7,054 bases of DNA from Planctomycetota bacterium. Its GTDB lineage: Bacteria; Planctomycetota; UBA1135; UBA2386. The first letter of the stretch is position 1, and each line of letters starts with the position of its first letter. A program made the translations under genes and the position numbers. The stretch covers positions 1 through 7,054 of the forward strand of contig JAGQRA010000730.1 of assembly GCA_020425885.1 (NCBI GenBank), in the 5' to 3' direction. This document shows, piece after piece, positions 1 to 6,238 of this stretch. The notes beneath the pieces are model-generated. The model worked only from the letters and a program-made list of their open reading frames with translations. It ran no database searches and had not been told where the DNA came from.

Positions 1-228
1 CCGACTCTGAGCATAGAGAAGGGCGGTGCCATGCGCTTCGAGAACCGCTCGGTCGATTTCGACGGGTTGAAGACCATGCTGGCCAAGTATTCGGGCGAGG
101 AAAAGCTCAAGATCCATGCCGACGCCAAGGTCGACGCCCTGACCGTGTCCAAGGTCATGAAGGTCGCCGCCGAGGCCGGCATCCTGCAGTTCGTGCTGGT
201 CACCCAACGGCGCGCCGACGGCGGCTGA
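1..228 (+). CDS. exbD: ExbD/TolR-family biopolymer transport protein, C-terminal part (5' end outside window)
   Basis: The reading frame is open from base 1 to a TGA at 226-228 and gives 75 visible residues; the ATG at 31 is internal, because family homology starts before it. The visible part is the periplasmic domain of ExbD/TolR: a strand-turn segment (LSIEKGGAMRFENRSV), a helix (FDGLKTMLAKY), the hallmark LKIHADAKV strand, then a helix and last strand (VSKVMKVAAEAGILQFVLVTQ). In this family a single N-terminal membrane helix with a conserved Asp, here outside the window, forms a proton-driven inner-membrane motor with ExbB/TolQ/MotA-type subunits. The next gene starts 4 bases after the stop, so the two are almost certainly cotranscribed. 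That gene is TonB-like at its N-terminus, which favours ExbD over TolR, but the two cannot be separated from the tail alone. Confidence 0.9.
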   Translation, partial: PTLSIEKGGAMRFENRSVDFDGLKTMLAKYSGEEKLKIHADAKVDALTVSKVMKVAAEAGILQFVLVTQRRADGG

Positions 229-232
229 CACC

Positions 233-1348
233 GTGCTGCGCTCGACCCGTCGATCCCTGGTGTGGATAGGGCTGCTGGCGTTCTCGGCGGTTATCCACGC
301 GCTCGTGTCGTGGCGGGTGGGACAGAAGATCGAGCCGCTGGTGCCACCGCCGCCGCAGGAAGCGGAAGTCCAGATCGTGATGGAGCAGCCGCCCGAGCCG
401 CTCATCGAGAAGCCCGAGCCGCCGGAGGAGCAGCTCGAATTCCAGGAGGAACTGGAACTCGATCCGCCCGAAATCCTGATCGCGCCCAAGGCCGTGGCGC
501 CGCCACCGCCGGACGTGACCGTGGCGATGAAGGCGCAGTCGGGCGGTTTCGAGGGCATCGAGATCCCGAGCGGGCTCGGCGCTGTGCCGATCAGCGAGGG
601 CAGCGGCATCGGCGGCTTCAAGACCGGCATCGGCAACGGCCTCGGTGACGGTACGGCACGTTTCGCCGCCTACGTCGCGGGCCTGCGCGAAGCGGGCCTG
701 GACGTCGTGTTCTGCATCGATGCCACGGGCTCGATGGGCTGGGTCATCGACGAGGTCAAGGACCGCATCGAGGACATCTCGCAGATCGTGCGCTCGCTGG
801 TGCCGATCGCGCGTTTCGGTTTCGTCGCCTACCGTGATCGCGACGACCCCGAGTTCACCACCCGCGTACAGCCGCTGACCTACAGTACGGCCAAGCTCTA
901 CCGCTTCCTGTCCAACCTCAAGGCGGCGGGCGGCGGCGACTGGTTCGAGGCCATCGACGCCGGCCTGCAGTCCGCCATCGAGGAATCCGGCTGGCGCCTC
1001 GGCGCCCGCAAGCTGATCATTCTGATCGGCGACGCCCCGATCAAGGACGACCAGTTGTCCAAGGTCGTGCGCCAGGTCGAGGGGTTCGTGCGCCGTGGCG
1101 GCACGGTGTCCACGCTCGACGTCAGCGACCAGGCCAATCCGCACCTGCTCGAAGCCAAGGTCGGGCGCAAGGTCGCGCGTGCCCTCTACCGCAGTGCGCC
1201 GATGCACGCCTTCCTCGTCATCGGCGAAGCGGGTCGCGGTGACACCGCGACCCTGGATGGCGAGGTCAAGCTCACCAAGCGCCTGATCAAGCTCATCATG
1301 GGCGACCAGTTCGCCAACGAGATGCAGGCCCTGCTGGACGTGCTGTGA
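233..1348 (+). CDS. TonB-like N-terminus fused to a von Willebrand factor A domain, membrane-anchored periplasmic protein
   Basis: 371 residues from a GTG 4 bases after the upstream stop; no strong ribosome binding site is visible, so translation is probably coupled. Layout: a short basic N-terminus (R3, R6, R7); one hydrophobic helix at about 8-29 containing S18-A-V-I-H22, which matches the SxxxH motif of the TonB membrane helix; a Pro/Glu-rich stretch at about 34-95 like the TonB periplasmic spacer; a Gly-rich linker at about 103-140; then a VWA domain at about 155-355. The VWA domain shows a metal-site loop DATGS (D163, T165, S167), the YRDRDD segment (200-205), GGGDWFEA (233-240) and LIGDAP (264-269), all typical of one VWA subfamily. 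Positive-inside topology puts the VWA domain in the periplasm. There is no TonB C-terminal domain. Inferred role: an energy transducer moved by the ExbB/ExbD motor, with the VWA domain as the binding module. Its target is unknown. Confidence 0.88.
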   Translation: MLRSTRRSLVWIGLLAFSAVIHALVSWRVGQKIEPLVPPPPQEAEVQIVMEQPPEPLIEKPEPPEEQLEFQEELELDPPEILIAPKAVAPPPPDVTVAMKAQSGGFEGIEIPSGLGAVPISEGSGIGGFKTGIGNGLGDGTARFAAYVAGLREAGLDVVFCIDATGSMGWVIDEVKDRIEDISQIVRSLVPIARFGFVAYRDRDDPEFTTRVQPLTYSTAKLYRFLSNLKAAGGGDWFEAIDAGLQSAIEESGWRLGARKLIILIGDAPIKDDQLSKVVRQVEGFVRRGGTVSTLDVSDQANPHLLEAKVGRKVARALYRSAPMHAFLVIGEAGRGDTATLDGEVKLTKRLIKLIMGDQFANEMQALLDVL

Positions 1349-3603
1349 TGACGAGCGCGACCCGTTCCACCCTTGCTCACCTGCTGCGGCCGCACACGCT
1401 CGGCGCAACCCTCACGCTGGTGCTGGCCGTCTTCGCCGCGGCCGGCCTGGCCGACGAAGCCGGGGCGATCGCCAAGACGCAGGCGCTGCTCGAACAGCTC
1501 AAGCTGCAGCCCGAACCCAAGGAATTCGCCCGTGTTGCCAACGAGGTCGGCCCCGTCATCGACGAGGTCCGCCAGTCCGATGCCTCCGACGCGGAGCTGA
1601 AGAAGCTGCGCGACCTGCTCAGCGCGATGCGCAAGCAGACCGAGCAACGCCTGTCCGCGCTGGAGGCCGCGGCCGGCGAGGACGAAGCGGCGCTCGAGCG
1701 CCTCTACCGCTCACAGGACTGGGACGACATCAGCTTCAGCCTGGCCGCGTTCCCCTACTGGCGCGCCTGGATGGACCTCGAGATCGCCCAGGGCATCAAG
1801 GACGAGGGCCTGCGCACGCAGGCCCTGTTGCCGGCGATGAAGGGGTTCCGCGCCGCCTCGATGCAACTGTTCCGGCCGGGCCTGGTGTACGGCGGCTGGC
1901 TCGGCGTCGGCTATACCGAGATGGCGCAGGGGCGCATCGATCGCGCCCGGCAGATTTTCCAGAGCCTCGAACAGGCCCTGTCCTCGGAAGCCGATTCGCC
2001 CATTCGCGAGGCCGTGCAACTCGAACTGCGCCTGCTCGAGGCGCGCAGCGGTGATGTCCGCGACGTCGCGGTGAAGGGCAACATCGATGACAACGAGGCC
2101 AAGATCATGCGCATCGAGGCCTTCGCCCTGTTACAGGAGAGCCGTAAGGCGGGGGGCCGTCCCGAGGCCGCGGCGCGACGCCTCAAGGCCCTGATCCAGG
2201 CCGGGCGGGTCGACCAGTCCCTGGTCCACGACATGATGACCTACGCCCAGGAACTCTCCAGCGTCGACATCGGACCGTGGACCGATCTCGCCGGCGCCGA
2301 GTTCGCCCTGCAATACGACCACTACTACAACGCCATGCAGAAGTACGAGGCGTTCTTCAACAACGTCGTCGTGCCGCGCGGGGTCGACCTCGATTACTAC
2401 CGTTACCGCTGGGCGGTGGCGGCCTACAAGGCGGAGATCTACCAGCCGGCGATCGAGCAGCTCGAAAAACTGCTGCGCAAGAAGGACCTCGCCGAGGAAA
2501 CCAACAAGGCCGCGACCAAGCTGCTCTACGCCGTCTACGCCGCGCGCGAGGCCTCGGGCGGCTCGATCGCCAACCGCAAGTCGCTGCGCATCGCCGCGCA
2601 GCGCTTCGTCCAGCAGAGCCCGCAGGATCGCGATGCCGATTCCGCCCGTCTGATGATCGCGCAGACCGCCAACAATGCCGCGACCGCGCTGCAGTCGCTG
2701 AGCGGCATCAAGTCAGCGAACAAGATGAACGGCGATGTCGAGCGTACGGCGTATGCCATCATCGCGCGCGATTTCAGCGACAAGATCGCGCGCGGCAAGC
2801 GCGATGCGGCCATCGGTACCGCCAAACAGGGCATCGCCGCCTTCCAGAAACTGCCCAAGGCAGACAAGGCCGACCCGTTCAATTTCGCCATCCTGCTGCA
2901 GATGCGGGCACTGGTCGATCCCAACCCCACCGCGGTGCTCGAGGCCCTCGACCAGATCGAGAAGAAGGGCACCAACAATCTCGATATCCGGCGCGCCCTG
3001 GCGTGGTCGCGCCTGCAGCTCTACGACCGTCTCGGCGACCAGGCCAAGGTCGCCGAGTTCATCGGCCAGCTCGCCGCCGATGGCATCCCGAGCTGGCAGA
3101 TGGAATTCCTCTACCCCTGGATCGCCGAGCGCAAGGACACCGCGCAGCGCCTGCAGCTCGCGCGCCTGGTCGCGCCGGCGCTCGCCGACCAGCCGGACAT
3201 GGACAAGCGCGTACGCAGCCTGATCATCGAGGCCTTGATCGAGACCGGTGACGATGCCACCGCCTACGACGAGGCGCGTGCCTTCACCAAGCAGCATCCG
3301 AGTTCCGGGGACGCCTGGAGCCTGCTCGCGCGCACCGCCGAGGCCGTCGACAAGCCGTTCGAGGCCGACAGCGCCTGGCAGGTCATCACCGACAAGGCCG
3401 TGCCGACCATGGCCATCTGGTGGGAAGGCATGCTCAACCGCATCCGCATCCGCAACAACTCGACGCGCCCCGAGGAATCCTGCCCGTTGTTCGACGAGAT
3501 GGCCAAGAGCCTCGATTACCTGCCGGCAGACCGCAAGTCGGAATACGAATCCGTCCGCGCCGCGGCGCGCTGCGGGACCCAGACGGCCGCCGCGGCCGAG
3601 TAG
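1348..3603 (+). CDS. Exported TPR-like alpha-helical repeat protein of the ExbD/VWA operon
   Basis: 751 residues from the ATG at 1348, which overlaps the upstream TGA (TGATG), a sign of translational coupling. A GTG at 1345 would add one residue and is less likely. The N-terminus is a Sec-type signal peptide: Arg/His-containing start, hydrophobic core at about 18-32, likely cleavage after A35 (GLA before DEAG). A charged, possibly coiled-coil stretch (about 70-120) follows, then an almost entirely helical protein. TPR-like helix pairs are visible at about 178-212 (YGGWLGVGYTEMAQGRIDRA), 318-380 (YRYRWAVAAYKAEIYQPAIE) and 620-685 (ETGDDATAYDEARAF). The repeats are degenerate, so the number of units is uncertain. 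The only two cysteines, C712 and C742, are near the C-terminus and could form a disulfide in the periplasm. It is probably a scaffold or partner for the VWA protein. TonB2 clusters of Vibrio also end in a TPR gene, but orthology is not shown. Confidence 0.85.
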   Translation: MTSATRSTLAHLLRPHTLGATLTLVLAVFAAAGLADEAGAIAKTQALLEQLKLQPEPKEFARVANEVGPVIDEVRQSDASDAELKKLRDLLSAMRKQTEQRLSALEAAAGEDEAALERLYRSQDWDDISFSLAAFPYWRAWMDLEIAQGIKDEGLRTQALLPAMKGFRAASMQLFRPGLVYGGWLGVGYTEMAQGRIDRARQIFQSLEQALSSEADSPIREAVQLELRLLEARSGDVRDVAVKGNIDDNEAKIMRIEAFALLQESRKAGGRPEAAARRLKALIQAGRVDQSLVHDMMTYAQELSSVDIGPWTDLAGAEFALQYDHYYNAMQKYEAFFNNVVVPRGVDLDYYRYRWAVAAYKAEIYQPAIEQLEKLLRKKDLAEETNKAATKLLYAVYAAREASGGSIANRKSLRIAAQRFVQQSPQDRDADSARLMIAQTANNAATALQSLSGIKSANKMNGDVERTAYAIIARDFSDKIARGKRDAAIGTAKQGIAAFQKLPKADKADPFNFAILLQMRALVDPNPTAVLEALDQIEKKGTNNLDIRRALAWSRLQLYDRLGDQAKVAEFIGQLAADGIPSWQMEFLYPWIAERKDTAQRLQLARLVAPALADQPDMDKRVRSLIIEALIETGDDATAYDEARAFTKQHPSSGDAWSLLARTAEAVDKPFEADSAWQVITDKAVPTMAIWWEGMLNRIRIRNNSTRPEESCPLFDEMAKSLDYLPADRKSEYESVRAAARCGTQTAAAAE

Positions 3604-3607
3604 ACCT

Positions 3608-3628
3608 GGTGGCCGCGTAGCGCGGACC
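3608..3628 (+). other. Small GC-rich hairpin between the TPR gene and the CobW gene
   Basis: CCGCG at 3613-3617 pairs with CGCGG at 3621-3625 around a TAG loop. GGT at 3608-3610 can add to the stem with ACC at 3626-3628, leaving a GG bulge. It starts 5 bases after the TPR stop. No T-run follows, so it is at best a weak attenuator or terminator of the upstream operon; such short stems also arise by chance in GC-rich DNA. Confidence 0.25.
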
Positions 3629-3650
3629 GCCGTCGCGACACTTCGACGCC

Positions 3651-4664
3651 GTGCAGCACATCCCCGTCACCGTCCTGACCGGCTTCCTCGGCAGCGGCAA
3701 GACGACGCTGCTGCGCCGCCTGCTGGAAGACCCGGCTTTCACCGACACCGCCCTGATCGTCAACGAGTTCGGCGAAGTCGCCATCGATCACCTGCTGGTC
3801 GCCGACCTCGCCGAAAACATCGTCGAGCTGCGTGACGGCTGCCTGTGCTGCACCATCCGCGGCGACCTCGTGATGACCCTGCGCGACCTGTGGCAGCGCC
3901 GCTGCCTGGAGGAAGTCCCGCCGTTCGCGCGGGTGGTGGTGGAGACCACCGGCCTCGCCGATCCGATCCCGCTGCTGCACACCCTGATGGCCAACGCGCC
4001 GCTGATGAAGGTCTACCGCCTCGACGCCGTGGTGTGCGTGCTCGACGCCCAGCACGGTGCGGCGACGCTCGCCGCCCACGACACGGCGCTGCGCCAGCTC
4101 GCCCTGGCCGACCTCGTCGTCCTCAGCAAGACCGACCTCGTCGATGCGCCCGCACGCGAGGCCATCGTCGCGCGCCTGCGCGAGGTCAACCCGCGCGCGG
4201 AACTCGTCACCGCCGTACAGGGTGACGTCGAGCCGGCGGCAATCCTCGATCGCGGCCTGTTCCAGCCCGCCCCGCGCGCGGCCGACGTGCGCGCCTGGTG
4301 GGGCGACGGAGAACGCGCCTGCGAGGAGCCCGGGCACGCGGATCACGCCGTGCACGATCACGGCGCGGAGTACATGACCCACGTCATCCGTCACCCGGCG
4401 CCGCTCAGCATGGCCGGCACGGCGGTCTTCCTCAACCGCGTGGTCAACCTGTTCGCCGACGACATACTGCGCATCAAGGGCATCGCCGCATTTCGCGACA
4501 AGGGTAGCGGTCCTGCCGTGTTGCACGCCGTGCAGAGCAAGTTCTACCCTGTGAGCTGGCTCGAGGACTGGCCCGATACCGATCATGACAGCCGCCTGGT
4601 CTTCATCGGGCGGCATCTCGATACCGCGCGCATCGATGAATTGTTTGCCGCGCTGTGTGTCTGA
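3651..4664 (+). CDS. CobW/COG0523-family G3E GTPase (putative metal chaperone)
   Basis: 337 residues, the normal size for the family. The GTG at 3651 is the only plausible start, because a stop in this frame lies at 3618 and no ATG or GTG comes between. No clear ribosome binding site precedes it. The GTPase domain shows a Walker A loop GFLGSGKTT (11-19), NEFGE (38-42), the metal-binding GCLCC motif (C64, C66, C67), the Walker B region ETTGLADP (98-105) and the guanine-specificity motif SKTDL (159-163). A His-rich insert follows (H229, H232, H235, H237, H244, H248), then the CobW C-terminal domain (about 245-337). Members use GTP to deliver metals such as zinc, cobalt or nickel to client proteins in the cytoplasm; which metal and client apply here cannot be read from the sequence, and no Zur box or metalloenzyme gene is evident nearby. 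It lies 47 bases after the TPR gene and 30 before the DUF1329 gene. Confidence 0.93.
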   Translation: MQHIPVTVLTGFLGSGKTTLLRRLLEDPAFTDTALIVNEFGEVAIDHLLVADLAENIVELRDGCLCCTIRGDLVMTLRDLWQRRCLEEVPPFARVVVETTGLADPIPLLHTLMANAPLMKVYRLDAVVCVLDAQHGAATLAAHDTALRQLALADLVVLSKTDLVDAPAREAIVARLREVNPRAELVTAVQGDVEPAAILDRGLFQPAPRAADVRAWWGDGERACEEPGHADHAVHDHGAEYMTHVIRHPAPLSMAGTAVFLNRVVNLFADDILRIKGIAAFRDKGSGPAVLHAVQSKFYPVSWLEDWPDTDHDSRLVFIGRHLDTARIDELFAALCV

Positions 4665-4675
4665 ATTCCTATAGG
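4645..4675 (+). promoter_or_regulatory. Weak candidate sigma-70-like promoter for the DUF1329 gene
   Basis: TTGCCG at 4645-4650 and TATAGG at 4670-4675, separated by 19 bases, each match 4 of 6 consensus positions. They sit in a local AT-rich dip at the end of the CobW gene and include the 8-base palindrome CCTATAGG at 4668-4675. The spacing is long and the match modest, so read-through from the CobW gene is just as likely. Confidence 0.2.
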
Positions 4676-4682
4676 GATCGTT

Positions 4683-4690
4683 GAGGAGAG
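4683..4690 (+). promoter_or_regulatory. Ribosome binding site of the DUF1329 gene
   Basis: GAGGAGAG lies 4 bases before the ATG at 4695. It is the only strong Shine-Dalgarno sequence seen on the plus strand of the window, and it fixes this start. Confidence 0.75.
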
Positions 4691-4694
4691 ACCG

Positions 4695-6077
4695 ATGATA
4701 CGCATCAGAAAATACACCCCGGACTACGCGCGCCGCCGTTTTCTCGAGAAGAGTGCGGCCGGGCTGTTCGGCGCCGGGGTACTTGCGCCGGTCTGGACAA
4801 CGGCGGCCGAGAACGGCGACATGACCAAGTCCTACCCGGAGGAATTGCTTTCCATCGAGCAGTACACCAAGGGTGCGCTCAAGCCGGGCGACGTCATCAA
4901 TGCCGACAACGTCGACCTCGTGCAGGACCTGCTCGACCCGGTGCGCTACCTGCAGATCAAGCAGCAGGGCCGGGTGCTGGGCGTGGTGCCGGCGACCACC
5001 GACATCACCAAGCTGAGTCCGATGGAGTACATCGAGGCGACCTTCCGTCACAAGGGCATGGCGCGCTTCGACGACACCGGCAACGTGGTGGTGGGCGACG
5101 GCAAGCCGTGGGTCGGCGGCAATCCCTTCCCCGAACCGACCAACGCGACCGAACTGTTCGCGGCCATCACCCTGACCTGGGGCCGCCACGACGTTTCCTT
5201 CTACCCGGTCAAGACCTTCGAGCAGGAAGCGGACGGCCGCATTGGCTACCGTTACGAGCTCGTGTGGTGCGAGTTCGCGCCCACCGGCCGGGTCAGCGTC
5301 GACCCCATGCCGTACTGGCCGGGCCACGAGGACAAGCTGCGCTACCAGTCGGTGCTGTTCACCATCCCGCAGGACTACAAGGGTTCGTCCTTCCTCAACG
5401 TGTGGCCTTACGACCAGCGCCAGTTCCCCGAGCTGCAGGGCTACCTGCCGCAGTTCAAGCGCGTGCGCCGCTTCCCCACCAGTCAACGCTTCGAGCCGCT
5501 GCTGCCCGGCTCGCATCTCTATTTCTCGGATACCTGGGCAGCCGGCGACCCGTTCCTCACCTGGGGCAATTACAAGGAGGTCGCGCGCGGCCCGTTCCTC
5601 GCCGGCCTGACCGAGAACTGGGATGCGGACGACGAGAACTGGGAGGGCAAGACCCACGGCGGGCCCCAGGGCAACCAGTTCTGGGATACCAACGTCGAAC
5701 TCGTCCCGGAGGCCATCGTGTGCGAGGCCGAGCCGACCGGCTACGCGCGGGCACCGATCAGCAAGAAGCGGGTGTGGTTCGATGCCCGCACCGGCCTGCC
5801 CATTCTCATGGTCACCTATGACCGCAAGGGCGATCCGTTCAAATCCTTCGATGGCGCGTACTCGGTCTACGACAACAAGGGCAAGCAGGTCATGGACGGC
5901 AAGTATCCCTACTGGTCGTGGACCCACGTCCATGCCCACGACGTGCAGAGCAACCACATGTCGCGGCTCAAGCAGGTCAAGGAGATCTCGGGTGGCTGGT
6001 CGTGGTGGGTCAACCGCGGCGTCGAGGTCTACGACGAGTTCCTGACGGTCGCGGCCTTGCGCCGTCTCGGGACCTGA
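4695..6077 (+). CDS. DUF1329 family exported protein with twin-arginine-like signal peptide
   Basis: 460 residues, a typical length for DUF1329 (described as having an outer-membrane lipoprotein/LolB-like fold). The start is set by a good ribosome binding site. Residues 12-19 read ARRRFLEK, close to the Tat consensus S/T-R-R-x-F-L-K, followed by a small-residue hydrophobic core (20-33) and likely cleavage after TAA (36-38). Family landmarks include GDVINADNVDLVQDLLDPV (65-83), GKPWVGGNPFPEP (136-148), the WGRHD segment (162-166), the aromatic central strands (186-240), the RVRRFPTSQRF segment (256-266) and the Tyr/Trp-rich C-terminus with H411, H413, H415. Biochemical function is unknown. DUF1329 genes often sit beside DUF1302 and RND-exporter genes, where roles in the envelope or hydrophobic compounds have been suggested; none is visible here. 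A mature protein in the periplasm is likely. The last codon is followed by a GC-rich repeat region. Confidence 0.9.
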   Translation: MIRIRKYTPDYARRRFLEKSAAGLFGAGVLAPVWTTAAENGDMTKSYPEELLSIEQYTKGALKPGDVINADNVDLVQDLLDPVRYLQIKQQGRVLGVVPATTDITKLSPMEYIEATFRHKGMARFDDTGNVVVGDGKPWVGGNPFPEPTNATELFAAITLTWGRHDVSFYPVKTFEQEADGRIGYRYELVWCEFAPTGRVSVDPMPYWPGHEDKLRYQSVLFTIPQDYKGSSFLNVWPYDQRQFPELQGYLPQFKRVRRFPTSQRFEPLLPGSHLYFSDTWAAGDPFLTWGNYKEVARGPFLAGLTENWDADDENWEGKTHGGPQGNQFWDTNVELVPEAIVCEAEPTGYARAPISKKRVWFDARTGLPILMVTYDRKGDPFKSFDGAYSVYDNKGKQVMDGKYPYWSWTHVHAHDVQSNHMSRLKQVKEISGGWSWWVNRGVEVYDEFLTVAALRRLGT

Positions 6078-6119
6078 GGTTCGCCGACGCTCCTGCGATC
6101 AGCGTGGCTTCGCCCCGGC

Positions 6120-6153
6120 ACGGGGCCAGACCCCGTCCGGGGTCTGACCCCGT
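6120..6153. terminator. Long inverted repeat, possible bidirectional terminator
   Basis: Arms 6120-6135 and 6138-6153 pair at 15 of 16 positions with a single C/A mismatch and a TC at the centre, giving a very stable GC-rich stem 43 bases after the DUF1329 stop and 85 bases beyond the uup stop. Its place between convergent genes suits a bidirectional terminator. No T-run follows on either strand, so it is not a classical intrinsic terminator. An alternative small stem, GCCCCG with CGGGGC (6112-6126), competes with it. Confidence 0.45.
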
Positions 6154-6170
6154 CCGGGGTCTGACCCCGA
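6120..6170. repeat. Three tandem 17-base GGGGTC palindromic units between convergent genes
   Basis: The units are 6120-6136, 6137-6153 and 6154-6170. Units 2 and 3 differ at one base, and each holds a perfect palindrome (CGGGGTC-T-GACCCCG at 6138-6152 and 6155-6169). Unit 1 has GGGGCCAGACCCC, one base from the reverse complement of the core in units 2 and 3, so it is best read as an inverted copy. Nothing else recognisable was seen in the 161-base gap apart from this and two short hairpins. This may be a REP-like or other mobile palindromic element; no transposase is nearby. Confidence 0.8.
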
Positions 6171-6217
6171 CAACGCCCACCTGACCACCGCGGCTTCTCC
6201 CCGTCGACAGCGACTTG

Positions 6218-6231
6218 GCCGCAAGCGCGGC
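6218..6231 (-). terminator. Small hairpin just after the uup stop codon
   Basis: GCCGC at 6218-6222 pairs with GCGGC at 6227-6231 around a 4-base loop, 7 bases beyond the minus-strand stop at 6239. The stem is short and lacks a following T-run on the minus strand, so it is only a weak terminator candidate. Confidence 0.2.
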
Positions 6232-6238
6232 ACCAGCC

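Noticed and set aside
31..228. A small 65-residue gene starting at the ATG at 31
   Set aside because: The frame is open to base 1 and the preceding residues belong to the ExbD fold, so this is the tail of a longer gene.
200..1408. 402-residue minus-strand open frame opposite the VWA gene
   Set aside because: Antisense shadow rich in Arg, Ala, Asp and Leu with no family motif; the plus strand carries a well-supported VWA protein.
2277..3251. 324-residue plus-strand open frame inside the TPR gene
   Set aside because: Arg/Gln/Pro-rich out-of-frame translation typical of high-GC DNA; the main frame has a signal peptide and TPR-like helices.
3604..3650. A promoter for the CobW gene in the 47-base gap
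   Set aside because: No sequence resembling a -35/-10 pair was seen; only a small GC-rich hairpin.
3516..5957. 813-residue minus-strand open frame opposite the CobW and DUF1329 genes
   Set aside because: It lies antisense to two clear family genes, has the Val/Asp/Gly/Arg-rich composition of a shadow frame in GC-rich DNA, and shows no recognisable domain.
6120..6170. CRISPR-like array
   Set aside because: The 17-base units abut directly with no spacers, and no cas gene is present.
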